DNA of 64,000 nt from an uncultured Candidatus Melainabacteria bacterium. GTDB lineage: Bacteria > Cyanobacteriota > Vampirovibrionia > Gastranaerophilales > Gastranaerophilaceae. Every line of letters begins with the position of its first letter. The stretch's first letter is position 1. Of the stretch, positions 41,609-50,345 are shown piece by piece. The notes under the pieces were generated by a model, which worked only from the letters and a program-made list of their open reading frames with translations, was not told the origin of the DNA and did not search any database. Both the position numbers and the translations under genes were made by a program. The DNA lies in the NCBI GenBank assembly GCA_932182025.1, contig CAKNXK010000020.1, forward strand, positions 1-64,000, read 5' to 3'.

Positions 41609-42820
41609 ATGGATACATTGATTCTACAAAGACCTAGAATTGAAAAGAACGCAACGAGTGCGGCGGGAATTATTATTGCCATTTGCTTGGCATTAAGTTT
41701 ACCGGCTAGCGGCATAAGTTTAGGTAGTTATACAGGACTTTCTCCTACGTTGAATTACATAAAAGAGGAAAAGGCAAATCGTGAAGTTATTTTTGATAAA
41801 AATATTAAAACAAAATATTCTGGAGCAAAGATTGCTGATGTAGATAATGGTATAAAACACGTAAAAATGCTTCGCTATTATAACGGCAGACCAGTGAGAA
41901 TAAATGTTGTAGAAGTTTGTCAGGATGTAAATGAAAGTTTAAAAATTGAACCTCAAATAGCATCAGATACTCTTGCTTCCAGAAGAAAAATTGCAGGTAT
42001 TGCAGCTAAAGAAAACGCTATAGTTGCTATAAATGGAGGATATTTTAAACCTCAGACCGGTGTTCCGCTTGGAACTCTTATGATTAATAAAAAGATTTAT
42101 ACCGGACCAATATATGATAGGGTTGCAATGGGTATTTTTGATAACGGTTATGCAATGGCAAGAGTTCAATTAAAAGCAAGTTTAGATACAAATATAGGAG
42201 GGCTTAAAATTGATAATATCAATCAGCCTAGAATGTTGTCTACTCATACAATCGTTTATACGCAAGAGTGGGGAAAGGTTTCTCCGCCTTCTCCTAAGTA
42301 TGGTAAACAAATCGTCATAGCTGACGGGAAACTAATTAAAGTTACTACAGAAGCTAATATTATTCCCCAAAACGGATTTGTGGTAGTAGGTTCGGCCAAA
42401 AATATTGATACGATAGTTAAGGCAAAAAGGTTTAAACTCAATATTAAGACTAATCCGGGGTGGGAAAAAGTTAATCATATTATTAGCGGTGGTCCTTATT
42501 TAATCAGAAACAATGAAGTTTATGTTGATATGACAGCTCAAAAATTAGCTTCTATCGGAGGTAGAAACCCAAGAACTGCAATTGGTTACACAAAAGACAA
42601 TCATTTGATTATGCTTACTGCTGATGGTCGTGAAGGTTCATCAATAGGTTTAACTTTGATGGAGCTGGCTAATCTCATGAAGGAATTGGGCTGTGTAAAC
42701 GCTATGAATCTTGATGGAGGAGGTTCAACCGTTATGTACATAAAAGGTCAAGTAGTAAACCGACCTGCTGCGCAAGGAGGAATTCCTTTGTCGCATGTAC
42801 TTGCTGTTTCTAACAGTTAA
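41609..42820 (+). CDS. phosphodiester glycosidase (NAGPA-like) family exported protein
   Basis: An N-terminal membrane helix (about residues 18-40) precedes the phosphodiester glycosidase domain. AINGGYFKPQTGVPLGTLMI near residue 140, ISGGPYLI near 295, RNPRTAIGYTKDNHLIMLTADGR near 322 and NLDGGGSTVMYIKGQVVNRPA near 372 are the family signatures. Relatives uncover mannose-6-phosphate or process extracellular polysaccharide; the substrate here is unknown. It acts outside the cytoplasm. A long leader and its own promoter precede it. Confidence 0.9.
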   Translation: MDTLILQRPRIEKNATSAAGIIIAICLALSLPASGISLGSYTGLSPTLNYIKEEKANREVIFDKNIKTKYSGAKIADVDNGIKHVKMLRYYNGRPVRINVVEVCQDVNESLKIEPQIASDTLASRRKIAGIAAKENAIVAINGGYFKPQTGVPLGTLMINKKIYTGPIYDRVAMGIFDNGYAMARVQLKASLDTNIGGLKIDNINQPRMLSTHTIVYTQEWGKVSPPSPKYGKQIVIADGKLIKVTTEANIIPQNGFVVVGSAKNIDTIVKAKRFKLNIKTNPGWEKVNHIISGGPYLIRNNEVYVDMTAQKLASIGGRNPRTAIGYTKDNHLIMLTADGREGSSIGLTLMELANLMKELGCVNAMNLDGGGSTVMYIKGQVVNRPAAQGGIPLSHVLAVSNS

Positions 42821-42830
42821 ACTAAGTTTG

Positions 42831-42889
42831 TATAGGAATTATTTGTTTAAATGAGACTGGCATTTACCCCAAAAACGATAATTCCTATA
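42831..42889. repeat. distant 11-bp perfect inverted repeat with motif in loop
   Basis: TATAGGAATTA (42831-42841) and TAATTCCTATA (42879-42889) are exact complements across a 37-base loop that contains a GGGGTAAAT copy (complement, 42862-42870). It lies between the glycosidase stop and the hup terminator. There is no T-run. Confidence 0.55.
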
Positions 42890-42902
42890 CTTTGGTATTA
42901 AA

Positions 42903-42935
42903 AAGGTCGGATTTTCTGAAAGAAAATCCGACCTT
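42903..42935 (-). terminator. hup terminator
   Basis: AAGGTCGGATTTTCT and AGAAAATCCGACCTT pair perfectly around a 3-base loop; the minus-strand side is followed by TTTAATACC. Confidence 0.92.
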
Positions 42936-42951
42936 AAAACTTTATAAAGAA

Positions 42952-43224
42952 CTACTTAACAAGTTCTTTGAAGCTTTTACCAGCAGAGAAAGCTGGAACT
43001 GTTTTAGCAGCGATTTTAAGCTCTTTACCTGTTTGAGGGTTTCTGCCAGTTCTAGCTGCTCTTTTGCGAGCTTCCCAAGTACCAAAACCAACTAAAGTTA
43101 CTTTTTTACCTTTAGCAACTGTTTTTTGGATGATTTCTAAAGTAGCTGATAATACATCAGATGAAACTTTTTGAGACAATTTAGTCTTTTTTGCAATCTC
43201 TTTTACTAATTCTTCTTTGTTCAT
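42952..43224 (-). CDS. hup: DNA-binding protein HU
   Basis: A histone-like DNA-bending protein, 90 aa. MNKEELVKEIAKKTKLSQK at the start, VTLVGFGTWEARKRAARTGRNPQTGKE as the beta-arm and signature, KTVPAFSAGKSFKELVK at the end. It has its own promoter and terminator, so is a single-gene unit. Confidence 0.97.
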   Translation of the reverse strand: MNKEELVKEIAKKTKLSQKVSSDVLSATLEIIQKTVAKGKKVTLVGFGTWEARKRAARTGRNPQTGKELKIAAKTVPAFSAGKSFKELVK

Positions 43225-43293
43225 AATAAACTCTCCTATACACTAAGTACTCTCTGGTGCACCACTATTGGTTTTCACGCACCTCTTGACTCT

Positions 43294-43321
43294 ATTATAG
43301 CCATTTTTTTAATAATTGCAA
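43294..43321 (-). promoter_or_regulatory. hup promoter
   Basis: Read on the minus strand: TTGCAA, 16-base spacer, TATAAT with an upstream TGG extended -10. It lies about 70 bases before the hup start. Confidence 0.7.
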
Positions 43322-43378
43322 GCTTTTTTTATAAAATTTACAATTATTATTGGTTTCTAACGCAAATCTTTACATAAC

Positions 43379-43406
43379 TTTACAACATGATAATTTAAGC
43401 TATAAT
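43379..43406 (+). promoter_or_regulatory. promoter of the iron-containing alcohol dehydrogenase gene
   Basis: TTTACA at 43379-43384, 16-base spacer, TATAAT at 43401-43406. AAAGGAG and the ATG follow within 40 bases. Confidence 0.7.
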
Positions 43407-43442
43407 TAAATAGTGGTCTTTATTATAGAAAGGAGAGTTTAT

Positions 43443-44630
43443 ATGTGGGAAAAGGATATTAATATCCATGATGTTCGTGAGATTAGAACCCGAACATGTG
43501 TTTATTTTGGCTGTGGTGCGATTAATAAAATCGAAGATATCGCTAAGGATTTTAAAGCAAAAGGACTTGACCGTGTAATAGTTATGAGTGGTAGAAATGC
43601 TTATAAGGCTACAGGAGCGTGGGATGTTGTTGAAAAATCTTTTAAAAATAACGGTATTGAGTATATTAACTATGATGGCGTTACTCCAAACCCTACAACA
43701 ACAGCTGTTAATGAGGCTGCAAAAATTGCGATTGATTTTGGTGCAAAAGCTGTTATTGCAATCGGAGGCGGTTCTCCGACGGATGCGGGCAAATCGGTTG
43801 CTATTCTTTTAAAATACCCTGATAAAACGGCAAACGATATTTATGAATTCACATTCGCGCCAACTGAGGCAGCTCCGATTGTCGCAATTAACCTTACTCA
43901 CGGTACAGGTACTGAAACAAACAGATTTGCGGTTGTTACAATTCCTGAGAAGGACTATAAACCAGCAATTGCCTACGATTGCATCTATCCTACTTACGCA
44001 ATTGATGACCCTCAATTAATGGTGAAACTTTCACCTAAACAAACAAGATATGTTTCAATTGACGCGGTTAACCACGTAGTTGAGGCAGCTACATCAAAAG
44101 TGGCTTCTCCTTATGCAGTGACCCTTGCAAGAGAAGTTATTACATTGGTTGCTCAATATTTACCAAAAGCAATTGAAAATGCGGATGATTTGGAAGCTCG
44201 TTATTACCTTGCTTATGCTGCTATGCTTGGCGGAGTATGTTTTGATAACGGATTATTACACTATACACATGCTCTTGAACACCCGTTGAGTGCTGTAAAA
44301 CACGAACTTTCTCACGGTTTAGGCTTGGCAATATTGCTTCCTGCCGTTGTGAGAAATATTTTTGATACTAAAGCTGAGACTCTTAAATATATATTAGAAC
44401 CAATTGCTGGAAAAATTAGTACAGCATCTGAGGCTGAAACTAAGGTTTATGAATGGCTTAAATCTGTCGGTGTTCCTTCTAAACTTCGTGATGAAGGATT
44501 TACGGAATCTGATATTCCAAATCTTGTAAATCTTGCATTTACAACCCCTTCTCTGGATGGGCTTTTGGGAATTGCACCTACAGAAGCTACAAAAGAAGCT
44601 GTTAGTCAGATTTATACAAATTCTTTATAA
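43443..44630 (+). CDS. iron-containing alcohol dehydrogenase
   Basis: A group III NAD(P)-dependent alcohol dehydrogenase, 395 aa. GGGSPTDAGKS near residue 107 binds the nucleotide; HGTGTETNRFAV near 155; metal ligands in DAVNHVVEA and HYTHALEHPLSAVKHELSHGLG near 265-290. The family works on alcohols or aldehydes in fermentation, and the substrate is not visible. The start at 43443 follows AAAGGAG. It has its own promoter and terminator. A fermentative role fits a gut anaerobe. Confidence 0.93.
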   Translation: MWEKDINIHDVREIRTRTCVYFGCGAINKIEDIAKDFKAKGLDRVIVMSGRNAYKATGAWDVVEKSFKNNGIEYINYDGVTPNPTTTAVNEAAKIAIDFGAKAVIAIGGGSPTDAGKSVAILLKYPDKTANDIYEFTFAPTEAAPIVAINLTHGTGTETNRFAVVTIPEKDYKPAIAYDCIYPTYAIDDPQLMVKLSPKQTRYVSIDAVNHVVEAATSKVASPYAVTLAREVITLVAQYLPKAIENADDLEARYYLAYAAMLGGVCFDNGLLHYTHALEHPLSAVKHELSHGLGLAILLPAVVRNIFDTKAETLKYILEPIAGKISTASEAETKVYEWLKSVGVPSKLRDEGFTESDIPNLVNLAFTTPSLDGLLGIAPTEATKEAVSQIYTNSL

Positions 44631-44632
44631 AG

Positions 44633-44663
44633 AAAAAGGGGCTTACAAAAAGCCCCTTTTTTT
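44633..44663. terminator. bidirectional terminator between Fe-ADH and the sigma factor
   Basis: AAAAGGGGCTT pairs with AAGCCCCTTTT with flanking A and T runs. Confidence 0.9.
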
Positions 44664-45540
44664 ATGCAAAATTTGCTCTCATTTTATTTAAAGCTCTTGC
44701 TTCTGTTTGTCTGATGCATTCTTTGGTAACACCGAACATTTTTCCAATATCTTCAAGAGTTGTTTTTGCAAAGTTTTCTAAACCAAATCTCATTTTGATA
44801 ACAGCTTGTTCTCTTTCTTTTAGAGTTGATACTACATTTGCAATTTCTTTTTTTAGTTCTTCAAATTCAATATTTTCTTCAACAGTAGCACTTTCGTCAG
44901 CTACAACATCAGCTACGTTTAATTCGCTTCCGTTGTTTGCATCAAAAGAACCTTCAATTGAAACCGTTGTAGAATAAGCTTGTAAGTAATTGTCGATTTT
45001 TTCAGGTTCAATATCCATTTTTTTTGCGACTTCCTGATTTGTAACCTGACAATTGTAGCTTCTTTCCATTTCACGTTTAACTTTTGAGAATTTTGATAAG
45101 GTTTCTTGAACATATACAGGAATTTTCATACAGTAAGATTGTTCAGAAATAGCTTTAAACATAGCTTGCTTAATCCACCAAGTTGCATAAGTTGAAAATC
45201 TATAGCCTAGTTCAGGATTGAATTTTTCTACCGCAACCATCAAACCTAAATTGCCTTCTTGAATCAAATCTACAAGAGGAAGTTTTGATACATGAATAGC
45301 TTTTCTTGCTATTGTTAAAACAAGTTTCAAGTTAGCTTGAACTAATTCTTTTTTTGCTTTAATATCACCATCTTTTGCTTTTACAGCAAGTTCTTTTTCT
45401 TTTGATGCGCTCAAGTTTTCGATAGCATTAACTTTTCTCAAGTAATAACCTAAATCAGATGAATTTGATGTGATAGAAACAAATCCGCATCTAGCCGGAT
45501 TAGTAGCACCTGTTTTCTTCATAGTAATAGATTTTGACAT
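44662..45540 (-). CDS. RNA polymerase sigma-70 family factor (RpoD-like, group 2)
   Basis: A 292-residue sigma factor. Region 1.2-2: SASKEKELAVKAKDGDIKAKKELVQANLKLV; region 2.3-2.4: FNPELGYRFSTYATWWIKQAM, followed by DLIQEGNLGL upstream; region 4.2: TLEDIGKMFGVTKECIRQTEARALNKMR. Region 1.1 and the long non-conserved insert are missing, so it is a primary-like alternative (group 2) form, common in Cyanobacteria. The ATG at 45540 follows GGAG by 8 bases. It is preceded by the AT-rich element and a GGGGTAAAT copy. Confidence 0.94.
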   Translation of the reverse strand: MSKSITMKKTGATNPARCGFVSITSNSSDLGYYLRKVNAIENLSASKEKELAVKAKDGDIKAKKELVQANLKLVLTIARKAIHVSKLPLVDLIQEGNLGLMVAVEKFNPELGYRFSTYATWWIKQAMFKAISEQSYCMKIPVYVQETLSKFSKVKREMERSYNCQVTNQEVAKKMDIEPEKIDNYLQAYSTTVSIEGSFDANNGSELNVADVVADESATVEENIEFEELKKEIANVVSTLKEREQAVIKMRFGLENFAKTTLEDIGKMFGVTKECIRQTEARALNKMRANFA

Positions 45541-45726
45541 AAACACAACTCCGTAGGGGTAAATATAACTTGATTTATTTTGTGACTACAAGCCTAATAG
45601 TCATTAAGGAATTAAATAATCCTTATATACTTATGATATATAAAAAGTATATAAAATTCAAGTGTTTTATTAAGAAATATTACAAAAAATACCCGTTTTT
45701 TGAGAAATCTTTACAAAAGTTAATAA
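45541..45726 (-). promoter_or_regulatory. upstream region of the sigma factor gene
   Basis: 186 bases between the sigma factor and the patatin gene. CTTTTTATATATCATAAG (complement of 45630-45647) is a copy of the AT-rich element, and a GGGGTAAAT copy lies at 45556-45564 just before the ribosome site. The 3' part of the region follows the patatin stop with no terminator seen. Confidence 0.4.
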
Positions 45727-46905
45727 TTACTTATTTGATTGCAAAAATAGTTTTAGCTCTGAAATTCTTTGGTCGAGCTGGTTTATGACGTGTTTGAATG
45801 CTTCTGAGATTTGTTTGGTATTTTTAAACCTTGTATGGAAAAAGAGGATTGTTGATACAGAATTCATAATAAGCTCTTTTAGTTCAAAGATTTCTTTGTA
45901 TATAACAGGGTCTACAATTTCTTTGTTTTCGCATAAGAGCATAAATAAATCCCCGAACCACCATTGTGTTTCTTCAACATTATTGGAGTTTAGGCCTTTA
46001 TTAGCATTTTTTAGGAATTTTAAGGCTGTTGAGTAAACTTTTTCGAGACGTTCTTTTTTTGCAGGCAGAATTTCTTTGAAATACTGCATTGTCTGCTCAT
46101 AACCTGCGTTAATAAGTTTTCTTCTGGATTCTTTATCCAGATTCAAATCTGCAAAGAATATATCTCCTGTGTTTATTCTTATGCAGTCATATCTGTCATT
46201 TTGTCCGTAAATTTCGGTAACAAAGCCTGTTGCTACATCAGTAATGCAGCTATAAATTGTATTTAGATATGAAATTGGAGTATTTTTTTCTTCTCCATAA
46301 GAACCTTCAAGACGAAACTCTAAAATTCTGCTTTCTGAGTTATTTACGGTATCGGATAGTTTCCACATAGGAGAAGCTTTTTGTAAGTCACCATCAACAA
46401 GACTTGCTCCGTTATAATCATAAGGAGGCATTAATCCCGGCATACTTGAAGAAATTCTGATAGCTTTTGCTATTTCGAATTCCGGAGTTTGGTTTTTTGA
46501 AAACTCTTGAGTGCTGAATGTTTTAAGATTGGTAGTAATAATAACCAGCTCTTTTTGTAAATCTTCAAAATTAAGATTTTTCTTTTTGATATCTTCTGCT
46601 TTTCTTGAAATTAGTTCATTAAGCCATTCAATAAAGATTTCCCCTTTACTTAGACCTAAACCTTTAGCAAATCCAAGGTGAATATCTTTGAATAGTTCAA
46701 AGTTTACTTTGATAAATAAGTTTTCAAGCTCATAAGATTTGTATCCGCATGCAACAAGTGCCGCAAAGATTGAACCAACAGAAGAGCCTCCTACAATATC
46801 GTATTCAATACCGAGTTCTTCCAGAGCGCGTATTGCGCCGACATAAGCTAACCCTCTGATAGCACCTCCTCCAAACAGGCAGGTATATTTAAGCTGATTA
46901 TTCAT
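45727..46905 (-). CDS. patatin-like phospholipase
   Basis: A serine hydrolase of the patatin fold. GGGAIRGLAYVG at residues 12-23 is the oxyanion loop, GGSSVGS has the nucleophile Ser42, and SLVDGDLQKAS near 160 has the catalytic Asp. These are the Ser-Asp dyad of lipid acyl hydrolases. Residues 200-392 are helical and specific to this protein. It overlaps the upstream membrane protein gene by 8 bases, so they are cotranscribed. A cytoplasmic or membrane-surface enzyme acting on lipids is likely. Confidence 0.92.
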   Translation of the reverse strand: MNNQLKYTCLFGGGAIRGLAYVGAIRALEELGIEYDIVGGSSVGSIFAALVACGYKSYELENLFIKVNFELFKDIHLGFAKGLGLSKGEIFIEWLNELISRKAEDIKKKNLNFEDLQKELVIITTNLKTFSTQEFSKNQTPEFEIAKAIRISSSMPGLMPPYDYNGASLVDGDLQKASPMWKLSDTVNNSESRILEFRLEGSYGEEKNTPISYLNTIYSCITDVATGFVTEIYGQNDRYDCIRINTGDIFFADLNLDKESRRKLINAGYEQTMQYFKEILPAKKERLEKVYSTALKFLKNANKGLNSNNVEETQWWFGDLFMLLCENKEIVDPVIYKEIFELKELIMNSVSTILFFHTRFKNTKQISEAFKHVINQLDQRISELKLFLQSNK

Positions 46906-48412
46906 TTATAAGCCTTTCTTCATCTTTTTTGCCAAATTCACCATTGGTTTTGAATATATTTTTTTCATAGTATTTAATATCATGACTCGGCTGCAAGTAT
47001 TCTTTTTTAGCTATACTTGACGGTAAAAAGATTCCGGCGTTTGGACCGTCAAATATTAGAGTCCATTCAGGTCTGTCTTTTAAAAATTCATATATTCTTG
47101 TGGTCTTTTCCGGCATGAGTATTTCTGTATGGTAATCATAGATTGCGTCTTTCCAGTTATCTTCAGCAGCTACGAATTGTATAAGTTTATTGAATTCTCT
47201 ATCGTAATAACATTCTTCATATCTTCCATCCATATAAATTAAGTTATTTGGATAAAGTTTATATGAAACATAGCTACCCAGCCCGAATTCTGTAAGGATA
47301 TTTCCTTTTATATTATTTATTTTCAAAAACTCACATTCTACTATAGGAAATTTATTTAGATTAATTATTGGTGTGTACGGGTGTGTAAATGGAATATATA
47401 GTATTGCAATTATGCAAAGAATATAGGCAGTTTTTTCCATTAATCTTATGCAGTTGCTGCAAATTAGTTTCATTATTTCTTTGTAATACAAAGCTGCAAC
47501 GATAATTACTGATAGTGATAATAACTTAACATGCAATGTTCCTAATACGGTTGTTGTTATTAATGCAAGGAATTTAGTCATATCAAATCTCTTTTTGCAT
47601 AATGCAATAGCAACTGCAAATAGAGATATAATAAATGAAGAATAATAATATTGTACGTGTCTTTGAGCGAATACAAACCACCATTCTGTTACGTATGTTC
47701 TGGTTTTTGTATTTGCAGAAATTAGGAAATTAAAATAATCCCATCCCCATGGGTTTATTGCTAAAAGTGGTGTAGATACTAATAATACGATAAGATATTT
47801 TTTCCATGGTTTTCGTCTTATAATTTCTCCTATCATATATATAAATATCATTCCCATGCCGGCTACAACTCCGCCATGGATATTATTCCATAGGATTATT
47901 AACAGAGGTATTGTATATAATAGTTTTGAGTTATATTTTCTGCTTTTTTCTAATATATAAATTAGGAGTGAAAATAGCATGAAACTGCATAAATGACATC
48001 TGATTAAAGAAGGATTCAGGTGTGCAATTATCAGTAAAAAAACAGCAGAGAACCAAAGTGTTGGCGGGTAGCTGTTTTTTTGCAAATCCTGTGTTTTTAT
48101 GACAAAAAATGTGGTTAAATACATTAAGATTGCTTGAATAAGGATTAGTCCAAAAGGACCTAAAACCTTAAAGAACAGATAATAAATCAGGCTTGCGCCA
48201 TATTCGTGATCATACCAAATATGGGTTGGGGTGTAAGATAAAAAGTCATTATATGACAATGACCAATTTGCAAAGAAATGTTCTCCGACGATTAGTCGTG
48301 CAAATAAATCATAATCATATTCGGTAGATAAACATGCCATTAATACAGACAACATGAACAATATAAAATACATAAAAGCTCTGCTTTTAATAACAGTCTT
48401 AAATTTTTCCAT
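46898..48412 (-). CDS. polytopic membrane protein, GT-C-like, 504 aa
   Basis: About eleven membrane helices, with TEYDYDLFARLIVGEHFFANW (residues 30-50) in the first outer loop and FLSYTPTHIWYDHEYGASLI next. This pattern is common in uncharacterised polytopic proteins that resemble GT-C glycosyltransferases, where acidic residues in the first loop are catalytic. The C-terminal soluble part (residues 370-500) follows the last helix. The substrate is unknown. Coupled to the patatin gene. Confidence 0.75.
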   Translation of the reverse strand: MEKFKTVIKSRAFMYFILFMLSVLMACLSTEYDYDLFARLIVGEHFFANWSLSYNDFLSYTPTHIWYDHEYGASLIYYLFFKVLGPFGLILIQAILMYLTTFFVIKTQDLQKNSYPPTLWFSAVFLLIIAHLNPSLIRCHLCSFMLFSLLIYILEKSRKYNSKLLYTIPLLIILWNNIHGGVVAGMGMIFIYMIGEIIRRKPWKKYLIVLLVSTPLLAINPWGWDYFNFLISANTKTRTYVTEWWFVFAQRHVQYYYSSFIISLFAVAIALCKKRFDMTKFLALITTTVLGTLHVKLLSLSVIIVAALYYKEIMKLICSNCIRLMEKTAYILCIIAILYIPFTHPYTPIINLNKFPIVECEFLKINNIKGNILTEFGLGSYVSYKLYPNNLIYMDGRYEECYYDREFNKLIQFVAAEDNWKDAIYDYHTEILMPEKTTRIYEFLKDRPEWTLIFDGPNAGIFLPSSIAKKEYLQPSHDIKYYEKNIFKTNGEFGKKDEERLINE

Positions 48413-48497
48413 TCTCTCTCCTAATCAATTTATATATTTATTCTAATATAAAAAACAAATTTATGATATATTTATATTATAGATGAGGAGAAAGATT

Positions 48498-49742
48498 ATG
48501 GGACAAACTCTTGTAGAAAAAATAATTTCCAACCATGCCGGAAAAGATGTACATGCAGGCGAACTTGTGATATCACGAGTTGATGTTGCTGCGGTACAGG
48601 ATGGTACAGGCCCTTTAACAGTACAGGAATTTAAAAAACTTGGTATTCAAAAGCTTAAAAATCCGGAACGTTCAATTTTATTTATTGACCATGCTTCTCC
48701 AAGTCCAAGAAAAGAATTATCAAACACGCATGTTGTATTAAGAGATTTCGCAAAAGAATACGGTGCTGTTTTATCAGATGTTGGTGCAGGTGTTTGTCAT
48801 CAAAGATTAATTGAAACTTTTGTTAACCCAGGTGAAGTTCTTGTGGGAGCGGATTCACATACATGTACTTCAGGTGCTTTGGGAGCGTTTGCTACAGGCA
48901 TGGGTTCAACTGATATTGCTGTTGCAATGGCTCTTGGCAAAACTTGGTTAAAGGTTCCTGCAACATTCAAAATTGTTGTGAACGGTAAATTCAGAGCAGG
49001 TATTTGTTCAAAAGACTTAATGCTTCATCTTATCGGTATGATTGGCGCGGATGGTGCAACTTATAAAGCTCTTGAGTTCTGTGGCGAGACTATTGAAAAT
49101 ATGTCTATGTCAGAAAGATTTACTTTAGCAAATATGGCTGTCGAAGCTGGAGCTAAATGCGGGTTATTTGTTGCTGATGATAAGACAAAAGCTTTCTTGA
49201 AAGAACGCGGACGTGAAGATAAATTTGTTCAAATTCTTCCTGATAGTGATGCTGAATACGAAAGAGTTATTGAAATCAATGCAGAAGATGTTCCTCATAC
49301 AGTTTCTTGTCCTCATACAGTAGATAATACTCGCCGCGCTGATGAACTAAAAGATATTAAAGTAAATCAGGTTTATGTTGGGACTTGTACAAACGGACGT
49401 ATTGAGGATTTAAGAGTTGTTGCAGAAATTCTTAAAGACAAAACCGTTCATCCTGATGTAAGGCTTTTAATTTCACCTGCTTCAAAAGACGTATTTAAAC
49501 AAGCTTTAAAAGAGGGGTTGATTGATATTTTTGTAGAAGCAAATGCAGCGATTTTGGCACCTGGATGCGGTCCTTGCGTAGGGGTTCATGCCGGTATTTT
49601 AGGCGATGGCGAAGTTTGTCTTGCTACTCAAAACAGAAATTTTCAGGGTAGAATGGGGAATACTAAAGGATTTATTTACTTAGCTTCTCCGTTTGTTGCA
49701 GCTCATACTGCACTAAAAGGTTATATAAACGCAGGAGAATAG
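48498..49742 (+). CDS. leuC: 3-isopropylmalate dehydratase large subunit (LeuC/HacA type)
   Basis: Iron-sulphur hydro-lyase of leucine synthesis (or the homoaconitase branch). GADSHTCTSGALGAFATGMGSTDIA near residue 113, VGTCTNGR near 290 and LAPGCGPCVG near 350 bring the three cluster cysteines. At 414 aa this is the short archaeal-type subgroup. The ATG at 48498 follows AGGAG; an upstream in-frame ATG at 48483 overlaps the ribosome site. The small subunit leuD is not next to it. Confidence 0.92.
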   Translation: MGQTLVEKIISNHAGKDVHAGELVISRVDVAAVQDGTGPLTVQEFKKLGIQKLKNPERSILFIDHASPSPRKELSNTHVVLRDFAKEYGAVLSDVGAGVCHQRLIETFVNPGEVLVGADSHTCTSGALGAFATGMGSTDIAVAMALGKTWLKVPATFKIVVNGKFRAGICSKDLMLHLIGMIGADGATYKALEFCGETIENMSMSERFTLANMAVEAGAKCGLFVADDKTKAFLKERGREDKFVQILPDSDAEYERVIEINAEDVPHTVSCPHTVDNTRRADELKDIKVNQVYVGTCTNGRIEDLRVVAEILKDKTVHPDVRLLISPASKDVFKQALKEGLIDIFVEANAAILAPGCGPCVGVHAGILGDGEVCLATQNRNFQGRMGNTKGFIYLASPFVAAHTALKGYINAGE

Positions 49743-49743
49743 A

Positions 49744-50232
49744 ATGAATTTATTATTATTAAAACAGTTATCAATACTAAGTGCTTTTGCAGGCGCTGTT
49801 ATGGGGGCTATTACAATTCTTCCGTATCTAAGCTTGTTTACTTTTTTGATTACTGTTACTTGCTTATCAGCATTTGTCCTTGCGTATTTGAAACAACATG
49901 ATTTAATTGGGATTATTAGTATAAAAGAAGGCTGTGTTTTCGGTGCCGTAATTGGTTTTGTTTCTTTTATAACATTTTCAATTGTTTATACTCCGATTAG
50001 CATGCTTCTTGGTTGGTTGATACCTGCATATACACAAGGATTTTTAAGATTCTTTTTAACAGGCGGATTCGGCTCTTTAGTTGTTATGGTTCTGTTAATG
50101 ATTTTTATGGCTGGTATAAGTGCTATGTTTAACGGAGTTGCAGGAGTAATCACAGCTTATGTTTATGAAGTAATCACAGGCATGAAAAAAGAAAACGGCG
50201 AAAATAACAGTATAGATTTTGAAATTAAATAG
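49744..50232 (+). CDS. membrane protein of unknown function, 162 aa
   Basis: Four predicted membrane helices (about residues 8-26, 30-48, 60-82, 100-135 broken by a Gly turn) and a short charged tail (KKENGENNSIDFEIK). The gene starts 1 base after the leuC stop, so it is translated from the same transcript. It is not leuD. The family is not recognised. Confidence 0.72.
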   Translation: MNLLLLKQLSILSAFAGAVMGAITILPYLSLFTFLITVTCLSAFVLAYLKQHDLIGIISIKEGCVFGAVIGFVSFITFSIVYTPISMLLGWLIPAYTQGFLRFFLTGGFGSLVVMVLLMIFMAGISAMFNGVAGVITAYVYEVITGMKKENGENNSIDFEIK

Positions 50233-50345
50233 TGGTAAAACCAATACAAAGATTTAGTATTTTACTTGGTAGAGAATTTGCAAATTAGTAGATTTTACTA
50301 CAAAATACGGTGGAAAGTTATATAAGTTGAAAAGAAGGTTGAAAA

